From NCBI RefSeq assembly GCF_025947305.1, contig NZ_CP110009.1:3017501-3081500 (forward strand): 64,000 nucleotides of DNA. The letters are read 5' to 3'. Positions 1 through 8,093 of the stretch are shown in pieces. Numbering within the stretch: position 1 is the first letter of the stretch; every line of letters starts with the position of its first letter. This DNA comes from Flavobacterium sp. N3904. GTDB taxonomy: Bacteria; Bacteroidota; Bacteroidia; Flavobacteriales; Flavobacteriaceae. Below the pieces are notes generated by a model that ran no database searches, had not been told where the DNA came from, and worked only from the letters and a program-made list of their open reading frames with translations. Position numbers and translations under genes: made by a program.

Positions 1-113
1 CAATGGATATCATTGAAGCAGAAATGGAAGCAACTCCAGAACGTGATGAAATTTTGGACTTTATACGAAATTCTTCCAGAGGGGTAATGAAAGGATATTC
101 TGGAAACTATTAA
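1..113 (+). CDS. lpxA: LpxA C-terminal end (acyl-ACP--UDP-GlcNAc O-acyltransferase), partial
   Basis: The reading frame is open from the window edge to a TAA at 111-113. The visible tail has an acidic helix (IIEAEMEATPERDEIL) followed by DFIRNSSRGVMKGY, which resembles the C-terminal helical end of LpxA, the first acyltransferase of lipid A synthesis. The identification rests on about 36 residues. It is supported by the next genes, efp and an LpxD-type acyltransferase, because in many Flavobacteriaceae efp follows the lpx genes. The hexapeptide-repeat domain lies outside the window, so the call is an inference. Confidence 0.6.
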   Translation, partial: MDIIEAEMEATPERDEILDFIRNSSRGVMKGYSGNY

Positions 114-218
114 TAAAATTGATTAGTCGTTATTTGTCAATTCGTTTAATCGAAAAACAAATTTCAATAACTCCTGATCGCATTCATCAAATTAACGAAT
201 TAACAAATAAACAATAAA

Positions 219-785
219 ATGGCATCTACATCAGATATTAAAAACGGATTGTGCATAAAATACAATAATGATATTTATAAAATTATTGAATTTCTTCATG
301 TGAAACCAGGAAAAGGTCCTGCTTTTGTAAGAACAAAATTAAGAAGTTTGACCAATGGAAAAGTATTAGACAATACATTTTCTGCAGGTCACAAAATTGA
401 TGAAGTACGCGTTGAAAATCATAAATTTCAATTTTTATATCCAGAGGGAGATTTATTTCATTTCATGAATGTTGAATCTTTTGAGCAAATTTCTCTAAAT
501 AAAAACATATTGGATTCCCCAGATTTATTGAAAGAGGGAGAAAATGTAATGGTAAGTATTAATACAGAAACAGATTTGCCACTTTCTGTGGACATGCCTG
601 CATCAGTAATACTTGAAGTTACTTATGCTGAACCAGGTATTAAAGGGAATACTGCAACAAATGCTACAAAATCTGCAACTGTAGAAACTGGAGCAACTGT
701 AAATGTACCTTTGTTTATTAATGAAGGTGATAAAATTAAAATTGATACTACATCTGGTTCTTACATGGAACGAGTTAAGGAATAG
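219..785 (+). CDS. efp: Elongation factor P
   Basis: This is a 188-residue protein of normal length for EF-P, the factor that rescues ribosomes stalled on proline stretches. The N-terminal KOW-like domain contains HVKPGKGPAFVRTKLRSLTNGKV, with the modifiable lysine/arginine loop at PGKGPAF (about residues 30-36). It is followed by two OB-like domains. The C-terminal domain has the signature around VILEVTYAEPGIKGNTA and ends GDKIKIDTTSGSYMERV, both typical of EF-P. It lies 105 bp after lpxA and 69 bp before an LpxD-like gene on the same strand, a common flavobacterial order. No Shine-Dalgarno sequence is visible before the ATG; the upstream bases are A-rich. Confidence 0.96.
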   Translation: MASTSDIKNGLCIKYNNDIYKIIEFLHVKPGKGPAFVRTKLRSLTNGKVLDNTFSAGHKIDEVRVENHKFQFLYPEGDLFHFMNVESFEQISLNKNILDSPDLLKEGENVMVSINTETDLPLSVDMPASVILEVTYAEPGIKGNTATNATKSATVETGATVNVPLFINEGDKIKIDTTSGSYMERVKE

Positions 786-789
786 TTGT

Positions 790-835
790 CACTGTTTAGT
801 GTTTGGTTTAATTGCAAACTGAACATTAAACACTG
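790..835. repeat. Long imperfect inverted repeat between efp and the lpxD-like gene
   Basis: The 20-nt arms 790-809 and 816-835 pair around a 6-nt loop (AATTGC) with one mismatch and a few G-U pairs. The stem starts CACTGTTTAG and the other arm ends TTAAACACTG. No run of T follows, so it is not a standard intrinsic terminator. It could act as an mRNA processing or stability hairpin between efp and the next gene, or be an interspersed extragenic palindrome. Confidence 0.7.
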
Positions 836-854
836 ATTTCTGAATACTATATTT

Positions 855-1784
855 ATGAAATTTCCAAAGGTTTATTCTTTACAAGATATTGCAAATTTAC
901 TTCAATGCGAATTTGTTGGAGATCCTTTGTTTCCAATTTATGGCATGAATGAAATTCATGTTGTAGAATCTGGCGATATCGTTTTTGTAGATCATCCAAA
1001 ATATTATGATAAGGCTTTACAATCTGAAGCTACGATTGTTTTAATTAACAAAAAAGTAGATTGTCCAGAAGGAAAAGCTTTGTTGATTTCCGATGATCCT
1101 TTTAGAGATTTTAATGTATTGACCAAACACTTCATGCCTTTTGTGCAAGCAAATCTTTCTGTTTCTGCTTCCGCTAAAATTGGAAAAGGAACTATAATTC
1201 AACCAAATGCTTTCATTGGAAATAATGTTGTTATTGGAGAAAATTGCTTGATTCATGCTAATGTTTCTATTTATGATCACACAATAATTGGAAATAATGT
1301 AATTATTCATTCTGGTACCGTTTTAGGGGCTGATGCTTTTTATTATAAAAAAAGACCAGATGGTTACGACCAATTGATTTCAGGTGGGAGAGTTGTAATT
1401 GAAGATAATGTTGGAATCGGAGCTCTCTGTACTATTGATAAAGGTGTTACTGGCGATACTACCATCGGGGCTGGAACCAAAATTGACAATCAAGTTCATG
1501 TAGGTCATGATACTGTAATTGGAAAAAAATGTTTAATAGCTTCGCAAACCGGAATTGCAGGTTGTGTTATAATTGAAGATGAAGTAACCATTTGGGGGCA
1601 AGTGGGTACAACAAGTGGTATTACAATAGGAGCAAAAGCAGTAATTCTGGGTCAAACTGGTGTTACAAAATCAGTAGAAGGTGGTAAAAGTTATTTCGGA
1701 ACTCCTATAGAAGAGTCTAGAGAGAAGTTGAAACAACTGGCTAATATTAAAAAAATTCCTGAAATTTTAAATAAAATAAAATAA
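855..1784 (+). CDS. UDP-3-O-(3-hydroxyacyl)glucosamine N-acyltransferase, LpxD type
   Basis: This 309-residue protein has the two-part build of LpxD. An N-terminal uridine-binding-like domain (about 1-95) is followed by a left-handed beta-helix of hexapeptide repeats (about 100-260: IGKGTIIQPNAFIGNNVVIG, VIIHSGTVLGADAF, TIGAGTKIDNQVHVGHDTVIG). LpxD adds the N-linked hydroxyacyl chain in lipid A synthesis. The conserved GADAFYY and the active-site type histidine in VHVGHD are present. It is slightly shorter than typical LpxD (about 330-350 residues). Flavobacteria often carry a second LpxD-like gene downstream of efp in addition to the one before lpxC, so this may be the paralog with a related but different substrate. 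I leave the symbol blank for that reason. Confidence 0.82.
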   Translation: MKFPKVYSLQDIANLLQCEFVGDPLFPIYGMNEIHVVESGDIVFVDHPKYYDKALQSEATIVLINKKVDCPEGKALLISDDPFRDFNVLTKHFMPFVQANLSVSASAKIGKGTIIQPNAFIGNNVVIGENCLIHANVSIYDHTIIGNNVIIHSGTVLGADAFYYKKRPDGYDQLISGGRVVIEDNVGIGALCTIDKGVTGDTTIGAGTKIDNQVHVGHDTVIGKKCLIASQTGIAGCVIIEDEVTIWGQVGTTSGITIGAKAVILGQTGVTKSVEGGKSYFGTPIEESREKLKQLANIKKIPEILNKIK

Positions 1785-1785
1785 G

Positions 1786-2148
1786 ATGTCTGCTAAAGAG
1801 ATAGTAAAAAAATTCTATAAATCAGATGCCTTTATTAGCGTAGAGGTTATGAAGGAATACTTGCACCCGGAGTTTATTCTGGATTGGCATAGTAGTAAAG
1901 GGTTTATTCAAATGGATTATAATTCTTTGATTGATTTGACAACAGAAATAAGTAGAGCTTATGTGAGAACAAAAGCGCGAATTACTCATATTATTGAAGA
2001 AAATAATTTGGTTTCGGTTCGTTTTTCTCACTATGTTAAGACTATTGAAAACCCTAGAGAAGAAATGTTATTGGCTCATATTATGATTATTTGGGAAATA
2101 AAAGACAATAAATTATATCGAGGCTATCAGATGAGTCAAGTGTTGTAA
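1786..2148 (+). CDS. NTF2-like (SnoaL-like) small protein
   Basis: This is a 120-residue protein. The pattern of an N-terminal helix (AKEIVKKFYKSDAF), a Trp-containing loop (LHPEFILDWHSSKG) and C-terminal beta strands (ITHIIEENNLVSVRFSHYVKT, IIWEIKDNKLYRGYQMSQ) fits the NTF2/SnoaL cone fold, which serves as an enzyme or ligand-binding scaffold. No catalytic residues can be assigned from sequence alone. The ATG lies 1 nt after the stop of the LpxD-like gene, so the two are almost certainly co-transcribed. The function is unknown. Confidence 0.7.
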   Translation: MSAKEIVKKFYKSDAFISVEVMKEYLHPEFILDWHSSKGFIQMDYNSLIDLTTEISRAYVRTKARITHIIEENNLVSVRFSHYVKTIENPREEMLLAHIMIIWEIKDNKLYRGYQMSQVL

Positions 2149-2192
2149 TTGTAATTATTTTTAAAAAAAGTACAAAATAATTACAAAAGGCT

Positions 2193-2200
2193 TACTTTTG
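2193..2200 (+). promoter_or_regulatory. Candidate -7 promoter element for sucD
   Basis: TACTTTTG matches the Bacteroidota -7 consensus TAnnTTTG and lies 36 bp before the sucD ATG, giving a short leader. No TTTG is present 19 nt upstream (the bases there are GTAC), so only half of the promoter is supported. The surrounding 2150-2235 is very AT-rich. Confidence 0.5.
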
Positions 2201-2235
2201 CATCACAATTTTAAAAACTACATAAAAAATATATC

Positions 2236-3108
2236 ATGAGTGTTTTAGTTAATAAAGATTCCAAAATTATTGTTCAAGGATTTACAGGCAGTGAAGGTAC
2301 TTTCCATGCTTCTCAAATGATTGAATACGGTACAAATGTTGTTGGAGGAGTTACTCCGGGAAAAGGAGGAACAACTCATCTAGAACTTCCTGTTTTTAAT
2401 ACTGTAAAAGATGCAGTTGAGCAAGCTGGAGCAGATACAACCATCATTTTTGTACCACCTGCTTTCGCTGCAGATGCAATTATGGAAGCTGCAGATGCAG
2501 GTATAAAAGTAATTATTGCAATCACTGAAGGAATCCCTGTTGCTGATATGATTAAGGCAAATAGTTATGTAAAAGAAAGAAACGCAAGATTAATTGGTCC
2601 AAATTGTCCAGGTGTAATTACTCCAGGAGAAGCTAAAGTTGGAATTATGCCAGGTTTTGTTTTCAAAAAAGGAACTGTTGGTATCGTATCCAAATCAGGT
2701 ACTTTGACATATGAAGCAGCTGATCAAGTTGTAAAACAAGGATTAGGTATCACAACTGCTATTGGTATAGGTGGAGATCCAATTATTGGAACCACTACTA
2801 AAGAAGCTGTTGAATTATTGATGAATGATCCAGAAACCGAATGTATCGTAATGATTGGTGAAATAGGTGGTCAATTAGAAGCTGATGCAGCCAAATGGAT
2901 TAAAGCAGATGGTAATCGCAAACCGGTTGTTGGTTTTATTGCAGGAGTTACGGCTCCAGCCGGACGTACAATGGGACATGCAGGAGCAATTGTTGGTGGT
3001 TCTGATGATACTGCTGAAGCTAAAAAGCAAATCATGAGAGAGAATGGAATTCATGTTGTTGACTCTCCAGCTGAAATTGGAAAGAAAGTAAAAGAAGTAT
3101 TGGGTTAG
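2236..3108 (+). CDS. sucD: Succinate--CoA ligase (ADP-forming) subunit alpha
   Basis: This 290-residue protein is the alpha subunit of succinyl-CoA synthetase, which interconverts succinyl-CoA and succinate in the TCA cycle with substrate-level phosphorylation. The N-terminal CoA-binding Rossmann domain contains [12 protein letters not shown] and [10 protein letters not shown]. The ligase domain has [20 protein letters not shown] and the active-site loop [14 protein letters not shown], in which His248 is the expected phosphohistidine (His246 in E. coli). The beta subunit gene sucC is not adjacent, so the subunits are encoded at separate loci, as is common in this phylum. A strong terminator follows directly. 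Confidence 0.97.
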   Translation: MSVLVNKDSKIIVQGFTGSEGTFHASQMIEYGTNVVGGVTPGKGGTTHLELPVFNTVKDAVEQAGADTTIIFVPPAFAADAIMEAADAGIKVIIAITEGIPVADMIKANSYVKERNARLIGPNCPGVITPGEAKVGIMPGFVFKKGTVGIVSKSGTLTYEAADQVVKQGLGITTAIGIGGDPIIGTTTKEAVELLMNDPETECIVMIGEIGGQLEADAAKWIKADGNRKPVVGFIAGVTAPAGRTMGHAGAIVGGSDDTAEAKKQIMRENGIHVVDSPAEIGKKVKEVLG

Positions 3109-3136
3109 TTTTCAATATTTTAAAAATAAAAATGCC

Positions 3137-3169
3137 AAAATGCCTCACGATTTTGTGGGGCATTTTTTT
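3137..3169 (+). terminator. Intrinsic terminator after sucD
   Basis: AAAATGCCTCAC (3137-3148) pairs with GTGGGGCATTTT (3155-3166) around GATTTT, and a T-run follows. An in-frame ATG at 3132 of the next gene falls at this hairpin, which argues that the real start of that gene is the later ATG at 3183. Confidence 0.85.
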
Positions 3170-3182
3170 AATTATAAAAAAT

Positions 3183-3611
3183 ATGTACAAAGAATTAGAA
3201 AAGTTTACAGTAAAAGGGAATTTTACGTTTACACAGGAAGATAGTTTAGATGAAGTTTGTAACGCTTCAGAAACAGGGAGTGGAGTTTTCATTGTTTATG
3301 GTATTGCTGAAGGTGCCAAAGAATTGATTATGGTCGGGTCAACAGGAACCGTTCAAAACGATGGAACTTTAAAAAGTAAAAATGGCGGATTACATGATAA
3401 AATTGTAAATGGTCATCAATTTGCAAAAACGGGAAGAAAATATTCTTGGCCTGCCCAAATGAAAATTGAAAATATTGGTGCATTGGAAGTTTTTTGGTAT
3501 GAAACTTTTAATGGAAATGTAAAAGGAATTCCAACTACGGTAGAAGGTCAAATTTTGCAAAATTTCTTGGATGAAAATGGAAAATTACCAAAATGGAATG
3601 TAGCTTTTTAA
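3183..3611 (+). CDS. Small protein with possible GIY-YIG-like fold
   Basis: This is a 142-residue protein when started at 3183. The in-frame ATG at 3132 would place 17 extra residues across the sucD terminator, so 3183 is preferred. I do not recognise a named family with certainty. Residues 34-41 (GVFIVYGI) followed by LIMVGSTG (48-55) resemble the GIY...YIG pair of strands of GIY-YIG domains. A later Glu (TTVEGQILQNF) sits where the family has its metal-binding Glu, but the usual catalytic Tyr/Arg pattern is not clear. It stands alone between two terminators, convergent with msrB. It could be a nuclease-fold protein without activity. Confidence 0.6.
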   Translation: MYKELEKFTVKGNFTFTQEDSLDEVCNASETGSGVFIVYGIAEGAKELIMVGSTGTVQNDGTLKSKNGGLHDKIVNGHQFAKTGRKYSWPAQMKIENIGALEVFWYETFNGNVKGIPTTVEGQILQNFLDENGKLPKWNVAF

Positions 3612-3628
3612 TGTTGTCATTTAGATTT

Positions 3629-3664
3629 AAAAAAGGCTTTGCAAATTTGCGAAGCCTTTTTTAT
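3629..3664. terminator. Bidirectional terminator between convergent genes
   Basis: AAGGCTTTGCAAA pairs with TTTGCGAAGCCTT, flanked by an A-run on the left and a T-run on the right. It can serve both the gene ending at 3611 and msrB, which ends at 3684 on the minus strand. Confidence 0.85.
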
Positions 3665-3683
3665 TTTGTTTTACAATGAAAAT

Positions 3684-4076
3684 TTATTTTTGTTTAAAAT
3701 CAACCGATAATGAATTTACACAATACCTTTGACCGGTCTTTGTAGGTCCATCATCAAAAACATGGCCCAAATGGCCACCACAATTGGCACAAACAATTTC
3801 AGTGCGTTTCATACCATGTGTTAAATCTGATATGTATTCTACTTTTCCAGGAATGGACTCATCGAATGAAGGCCAACCGCAATGAGCGTCAAATTTAGAA
3901 TTGCTCTCAAACAATGGTTCCCCACAACCACCACAACAATAGGTTCCATTTTCATAATGCAGGTTGTATTTTCCTGTATGTGGATATTCAGTGCCTTTCT
4001 GACGAAGAATTCTATATCGTTCAGGTCCTAATTCTTCTTCCCATTCTTTTTCGGACTTTATAAAAGGATATTTCAT
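3684..4076 (-). CDS. msrB: Peptide-methionine (R)-S-oxide reductase
   Basis: This 130-residue cytosolic-type MsrB reduces methionine-R-sulfoxide in oxidised proteins. The two zinc-binding CxxC pairs are visible (CGGCGEPLF and CANCGGHLGHVF). The catalytic cysteine lies in the C-terminal motif RYCVNSLSVDF. The N-terminal KSEKEWEEELGPERYRILRQKGTE is also typical of the family. No signal peptide is seen. It lies 5 nt downstream of the hydrolase gene on the same strand, so they form an operon. Confidence 0.96.
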   Translation of the reverse strand: MKYPFIKSEKEWEEELGPERYRILRQKGTEYPHTGKYNLHYENGTYCCGGCGEPLFESNSKFDAHCGWPSFDESIPGKVEYISDLTHGMKRTEIVCANCGGHLGHVFDDGPTKTGQRYCVNSLSVDFKQK

Positions 4077-4081
4077 GCTCT

Positions 4082-4945
4082 TTATTTTTTAATAAAATTA
4101 ATGATTTTTTCAATTACCAGAGGGTCTGCAAGAATTTTTCTGTGCCCGAGTTCTTTGGTCAACATTAATTCTCCATTTTTAAGATGCTCATAAATATGTA
4201 TTCCGGCTTTTACAGGAACTTCAGGATCGTTTTCATCATGAATAACTAAAATGGGAATAGTAGTTTTTGAAGCCGCTTTGTATGCACTAAAATCATCCAT
4301 TTTCTCACCGTATTTTTTTTCAAAATACAAACGCAACGATTGACTGAATTCTGGTTTTAATTCTAATTTGGCTATAAAATCATCCAGTATATCTTGTACA
4401 ATATCCCCACTTCCAATAATTACTGCACGATTAACCTGAAAACCTTCTTTTATAGCATTCAAAACAGACATCCCGCCTAAAGAATGGCCGATTGCAATTT
4501 CAAAAGGTCCATATAATTTATCAATTTCAATTATGGATGCAATAAAATCGACCATGATTGTTGAATGTCCAGGTGATTTTCCATGAGCCGGCGCATCAAA
4601 ACTTAAGGTTGAATATCCTAATTTTAATAATTCATCAGCAATTTTAGACAGTTGGGTTCCCCTGCCAGACCATCCATGTACCAGTAAAACTTTCTTGTCA
4701 CTTTTGCCATATTCGTAAATATTAATTTTCTTATTAATTGAAGGAATAAGTATTAATTTTTGAAAACTTTTTTTATCCATCTCCAATTCCCTTTTTGGAG
4801 CTTTATGTTTTATAGGAGTTGTGAATAATTTGGAAGCATAAATCGTACCTAAATAGGAAGATAAAAAAGAGATAAATCGACTTGAGAGTACTATAAATCT
4901 AGGAATTTTTAAAGGCTTTAGCTGATTTGAAGTGTTTTTTGTCAT
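4082..4945 (-). CDS. Alpha/beta hydrolase
   Basis: This 287-residue protein has a clear alpha/beta-hydrolase core. The oxyanion-hole motif is VLLVHGWSGRGTQ, the nucleophile elbow GHSLGG lies near residue 155, the acid region is VIHDENDPEVP, and the likely catalytic His is in LGHRKIL near the C-terminus. The N-terminal 60 residues are basic, with a hydrophobic stretch (FIVLSSRFISFLSSYLG), so it may be membrane-associated. The substrate is unknown. It is co-transcribed with msrB and diverges from glgA. Confidence 0.85.
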   Translation of the reverse strand: MTKNTSNQLKPLKIPRFIVLSSRFISFLSSYLGTIYASKLFTTPIKHKAPKRELEMDKKSFQKLILIPSINKKINIYEYGKSDKKVLLVHGWSGRGTQLSKIADELLKLGYSTLSFDAPAHGKSPGHSTIMVDFIASIIEIDKLYGPFEIAIGHSLGGMSVLNAIKEGFQVNRAVIIGSGDIVQDILDDFIAKLELKPEFSQSLRLYFEKKYGEKMDDFSAYKAASKTTIPILVIHDENDPEVPVKAGIHIYEHLKNGELMLTKELGHRKILADPLVIEKIINFIKK

Positions 4946-5046
4946 ATTAATAAAATTATCGAATTGTCTTTAAAAATTAATTTTTTTTAACTAAATTTAA
5001 AAAACATAAAATTACTATAAATTTAATGTTAATATAATTTAATTTC

Positions 5047-5064
5047 ATACTATAAAAATAGTAT
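5047..5064. repeat. Inverted repeat upstream of glgA
   Basis: ATACTAT (5047-5053), an AAAA loop, then ATAGTAT (5058-5064) form a perfect 7-bp inverted repeat. It sits 70 bp before the glgA start in the divergent intergenic region (4946-5133). It could be an operator for the glycogen genes or an accidental palindrome in AT-rich DNA. No regulator is encoded next to it. Confidence 0.4.
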
Positions 5065-5133
5065 TTTATTGAATTTTGTACGCAATTGATAAGTAAGATC
5101 ACGTCATAATCAAATAAGAATAAAAGGTAATTC

Positions 5134-6564
5134 ATGGAAATATTTCACATTGGAGCAGAATGTTACCCAGTAGCAAAAGTGGGTGGTTTAGCCGATGTAA
5201 TTGGAGCATTGCCAAAATACCAAAGCAGTACAGAAAATCAGGTTCGTGTCGTCATTCCGTGTTATCAAACAGTATTTAGATTAGAGAATGATTTTGAATG
5301 TGTGCATTGGGGTAAATTAAAATTGGGCAACTTTAATTTTCCTTTTAGTGTTTTGAAAGAAATATCAAATAAGTTGGGATTTGAGTTGTATTTAGTTGAG
5401 ATACCTGAGCTTTTTGACCGACCCAATATTTATAATTATAGAGATGATATAGAGCGATTTTTATCGTTTCAAATTGCAACATTAGATTGGATCACAGGAA
5501 GAAGTTCGATTCCAGATATCATTCATTGTCACGATCATCATACGGCATTAATTCCTTTTATGAATAAATATTGTCCAAAATATGAAAAGCTAAGAGAAAT
5601 ACCCACACTGATTACCATTCATAACGGTTTATATCAAGGAATATTTTCTTTTAACAAATTATATTATTTGCCTGAATTTGATTTAATTCATGTTAAAGAA
5701 TTAGAATGGGGGAATTGTATAAATTCTTTAGCAGCAGCGATAAAATGTGCAGATGAAGTCACAACGGTTTCACCTAGTTATCTCAATGAAATCAATAATT
5801 CGAATAATGGTTTGGAAACACTATTTCAACAGTTTCGTCACAAATCAAGAGGTATTCTTAATGGAATTGACATCGATGTTTGGGATTCCAATAAAGATCC
5901 AATGATTGAAAACAATTATTCGATAGAAACAATTGCTGATGGAAAACAAAAAAATAAAGAGTATTTATGTTCGCTTTTCAATTTGGATGCGTCAAAACCA
6001 CTTTTTTGTTTTATAGGACGATTATATTATGAAAAAGGAGCCGATTTGCTGCCAGAGGTAGTTTTATCAGCTTTAACAACATACAAAGAAGAAATAAATA
6101 TTTTAATTTTAGGACATGGAGACGTCGAATTAGAAAATCAACTTTCACATTTGCTTTCTGAATTTAGTGGAAATTATAATGTTTACATAGGTTACAATGA
6201 AGAATTAGCACATAAAACGTATGCTGGTTCCGATTTTATTTTAATTCCGTCACGAGTAGAGCCTTGCGGATTAAATCAGATGTATGCTATGCGATATGGA
6301 ACAATACCAATTGTCAGAAGAACAGGAGGATTAAAAGACACTGTCGTTGATTTTGAAGATAATGGAAACGGAATTTGTCATGATAATGCTTCAGTTGAAG
6401 ATATTTGTGATTCTATTCAAAGAGCTATCGATTTATATAAAAATAAAGAAATTATAGATCAAATTAGAATAAAAGGAATGAATACAAACCATTCTTGGGA
6501 AACCGTAAGCCAAGAATATATAGAATTATATAATTTAATTATTACAAAGAGGTATGAAAGCTAA
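5134..6564 (+). CDS. glgA: Glycogen synthase (ADP-glucose type, GT5)
   Basis: This 476-residue GT-B glycosyltransferase transfers glucose from ADP-glucose to growing alpha-1,4-glucan. The N-terminal donor/acceptor motif KVGGLADVIGALPK (from residue 15) and the C-terminal catalytic block EPCGLNQMYAMRYGTIPIVRRTGGL are both present, as is IGRLYYEKGADLLPE at the start of the second Rossmann domain. The length is normal for bacterial GlgA. It overlaps glgC by 11 bp, so the two are translationally coupled. A possible operator-like inverted repeat lies at 5047-5064. Confidence 0.95.
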   Translation: MEIFHIGAECYPVAKVGGLADVIGALPKYQSSTENQVRVVIPCYQTVFRLENDFECVHWGKLKLGNFNFPFSVLKEISNKLGFELYLVEIPELFDRPNIYNYRDDIERFLSFQIATLDWITGRSSIPDIIHCHDHHTALIPFMNKYCPKYEKLREIPTLITIHNGLYQGIFSFNKLYYLPEFDLIHVKELEWGNCINSLAAAIKCADEVTTVSPSYLNEINNSNNGLETLFQQFRHKSRGILNGIDIDVWDSNKDPMIENNYSIETIADGKQKNKEYLCSLFNLDASKPLFCFIGRLYYEKGADLLPEVVLSALTTYKEEINILILGHGDVELENQLSHLLSEFSGNYNVYIGYNEELAHKTYAGSDFILIPSRVEPCGLNQMYAMRYGTIPIVRRTGGLKDTVVDFEDNGNGICHDNASVEDICDSIQRAIDLYKNKEIIDQIRIKGMNTNHSWETVSQEYIELYNLIITKRYES

Positions 6565-7834
6565 AAGGAAAAAAGTTATCGCTATTATTTTAGGAGGTGG
6601 TCAAGGTTCAAGATTGTATCCCTTAACGGCCAGAAGGTCTAAACCTGCGGTCCCAATTGGAGGGAAATATAGATTGGTTGATATTCCAATTTCAAATTGT
6701 ATGAATTCAGACATTTATAAAATGTTTGTATTGACACAATTTAATTCGGCATCTTTAAATGCGCATATCAAAAACACTTATAATTTCAGTATTTTTAGTC
6801 AGTCGTTTGTTGATATTTTGGCTGCTGAGCAAACGCCTGATAATCCAACTTGGTTTCAAGGAACTGCAGATGCTGTACGACAATGTATGCCTCACTTTTT
6901 AAATCATGATTTTGATTATGCTTTGATTCTTTCTGGTGATCAATTATATCAAATGGATTTTAACGAAATGCTTGAAGCACATATTGATGCAGAAGCCGAC
7001 ATTACTATCGCCACTTTGCCTGTAAATGACAAGGATGCCCCTGAGTTTGGTATATTGAAAACCAATTCGGAAAGTTGTATTGATTGTTTTATAGAAAAAC
7101 CAGCTAAGGAGTTATTACCCGATTGGAAATCAGAAGTGAGTGATGAAATGAAGAACCAAGGGAAACATTATTTGGCTTCAATGGGTATTTATATTTTTAA
7201 TAGAAAATTATTAATCGAATTGATGGCTGATCCAGATACAAAAGATTTTGGAAAAGAAATCATACCTCAGGCTGTTGGAAATAAAAAATTATTGAGCTAT
7301 CAATACGAGGGTTACTGGACTGATATTGGTAATATAGACTCCTTTTTTGAAGCCAATATTGGTTTGACGGATGATATTCCAAAATTTAATCTATTTGATA
7401 ATGATAATAAAATCTATACCAGACCTCGTTTATTATCTCCGTCCAAGTTCCATAAAACAATGGTAGAAAGGTCCTTAATTTCTGAGGGTTGTATCATTCA
7501 TGCCAAAGCCATTACCAAATCTGTTATTGGGAATAGATCTCGAATAGGAGAGGACACTGTCATTCAGCATTGTTATGTAATGGGGAATGATTTCTATCAG
7601 AATATTGATGATATTAATGAAGATAATAAAAATGGTATACCATTAATAGGCATAGGGGAAAGATGTTTTATTGATAATGCTATTGTCGATAAAAACTGTA
7701 GAATCGGTAACGATGTGTATGTAAAAGGAGGTAAACACTTGGAAGATACAACAAATGAATTGTATTGTGTAAAAGAAGGAATTATTGTAATTCGAAAAGG
7801 AGCCATAATCCCAAATAATTTTATTATAAAATAA
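6554..7834 (+). CDS. glgC: Glucose-1-phosphate adenylyltransferase
   Basis: This 426-residue enzyme makes ADP-glucose from ATP and glucose-1-phosphate and is the committed step of the classical glycogen route. The nucleotidyltransferase domain begins with IIAIILGGGQGSRLYPLT-type sequence and RSKPAVPIGGKYRLVDIPISN. Later come LILSGDQLYQMDF, a substrate-binding FIEKP, and GYWTDIGNIDSFFEAN. The C-terminal third is a left-handed beta-helix (SVIGNRSRIGEDTVIQHCYVMG) used for regulation and oligomerisation. It starts inside the end of glgA. After the stop, a large hairpin at 7883-7930 separates it from glgE. Confidence 0.96.
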   Translation: MKAKRKKVIAIILGGGQGSRLYPLTARRSKPAVPIGGKYRLVDIPISNCMNSDIYKMFVLTQFNSASLNAHIKNTYNFSIFSQSFVDILAAEQTPDNPTWFQGTADAVRQCMPHFLNHDFDYALILSGDQLYQMDFNEMLEAHIDAEADITIATLPVNDKDAPEFGILKTNSESCIDCFIEKPAKELLPDWKSEVSDEMKNQGKHYLASMGIYIFNRKLLIELMADPDTKDFGKEIIPQAVGNKKLLSYQYEGYWTDIGNIDSFFEANIGLTDDIPKFNLFDNDNKIYTRPRLLSPSKFHKTMVERSLISEGCIIHAKAITKSVIGNRSRIGEDTVIQHCYVMGNDFYQNIDDINEDNKNGIPLIGIGERCFIDNAIVDKNCRIGNDVYVKGGKHLEDTTNELYCVKEGIIVIRKGAIIPNNFIIK

Positions 7835-7882
7835 GTATTTCCCTTGAATTATCTTCCTAGATATTTCAAAAATGAAGATTAA

Positions 7883-7930
7883 TTACACCAAATAGATAGT
7901 ACAATTTATCGTACGATCTATTTGGTGTAA
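7883..7930. repeat. Perfect 15-bp inverted repeat between glgC and glgE
   Basis: TTACACCAAATAGAT (7883-7897) is perfectly complementary to ATCTATTTGGTGTAA (7916-7930). A further GTAC/GTAC pairing lies inside after one mismatch, leaving a loop of about 8 nt. It is flanked by AT-rich DNA and no long T-run follows, so it is an unusual terminator candidate. It may be an mRNA processing or attenuation hairpin separating glgA-glgC from glgE-maltokinase-glgB. The rest of 7835-8093 shows no gene. Confidence 0.8.
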
Positions 7931-8093
7931 CTAGTATTTAGCCGTACTACTGTCAATAATGCAAGAGAAAAACGAGTTATTCCTGTAAATTGATTTATAA
8001 TTCATAAAAAATAATGCTTAGTAAATCAAATTAATAGAATATTTGTATTTTTTTAAATTAATTTTAATAAATATTTAATATTTACTAAATTAC

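Noticed and set aside
3132..3182. Upstream ATG extending the small 3183-3611 protein by 17 residues
   Set aside because: The extension is encoded by the sucD terminator hairpin and its T-run.
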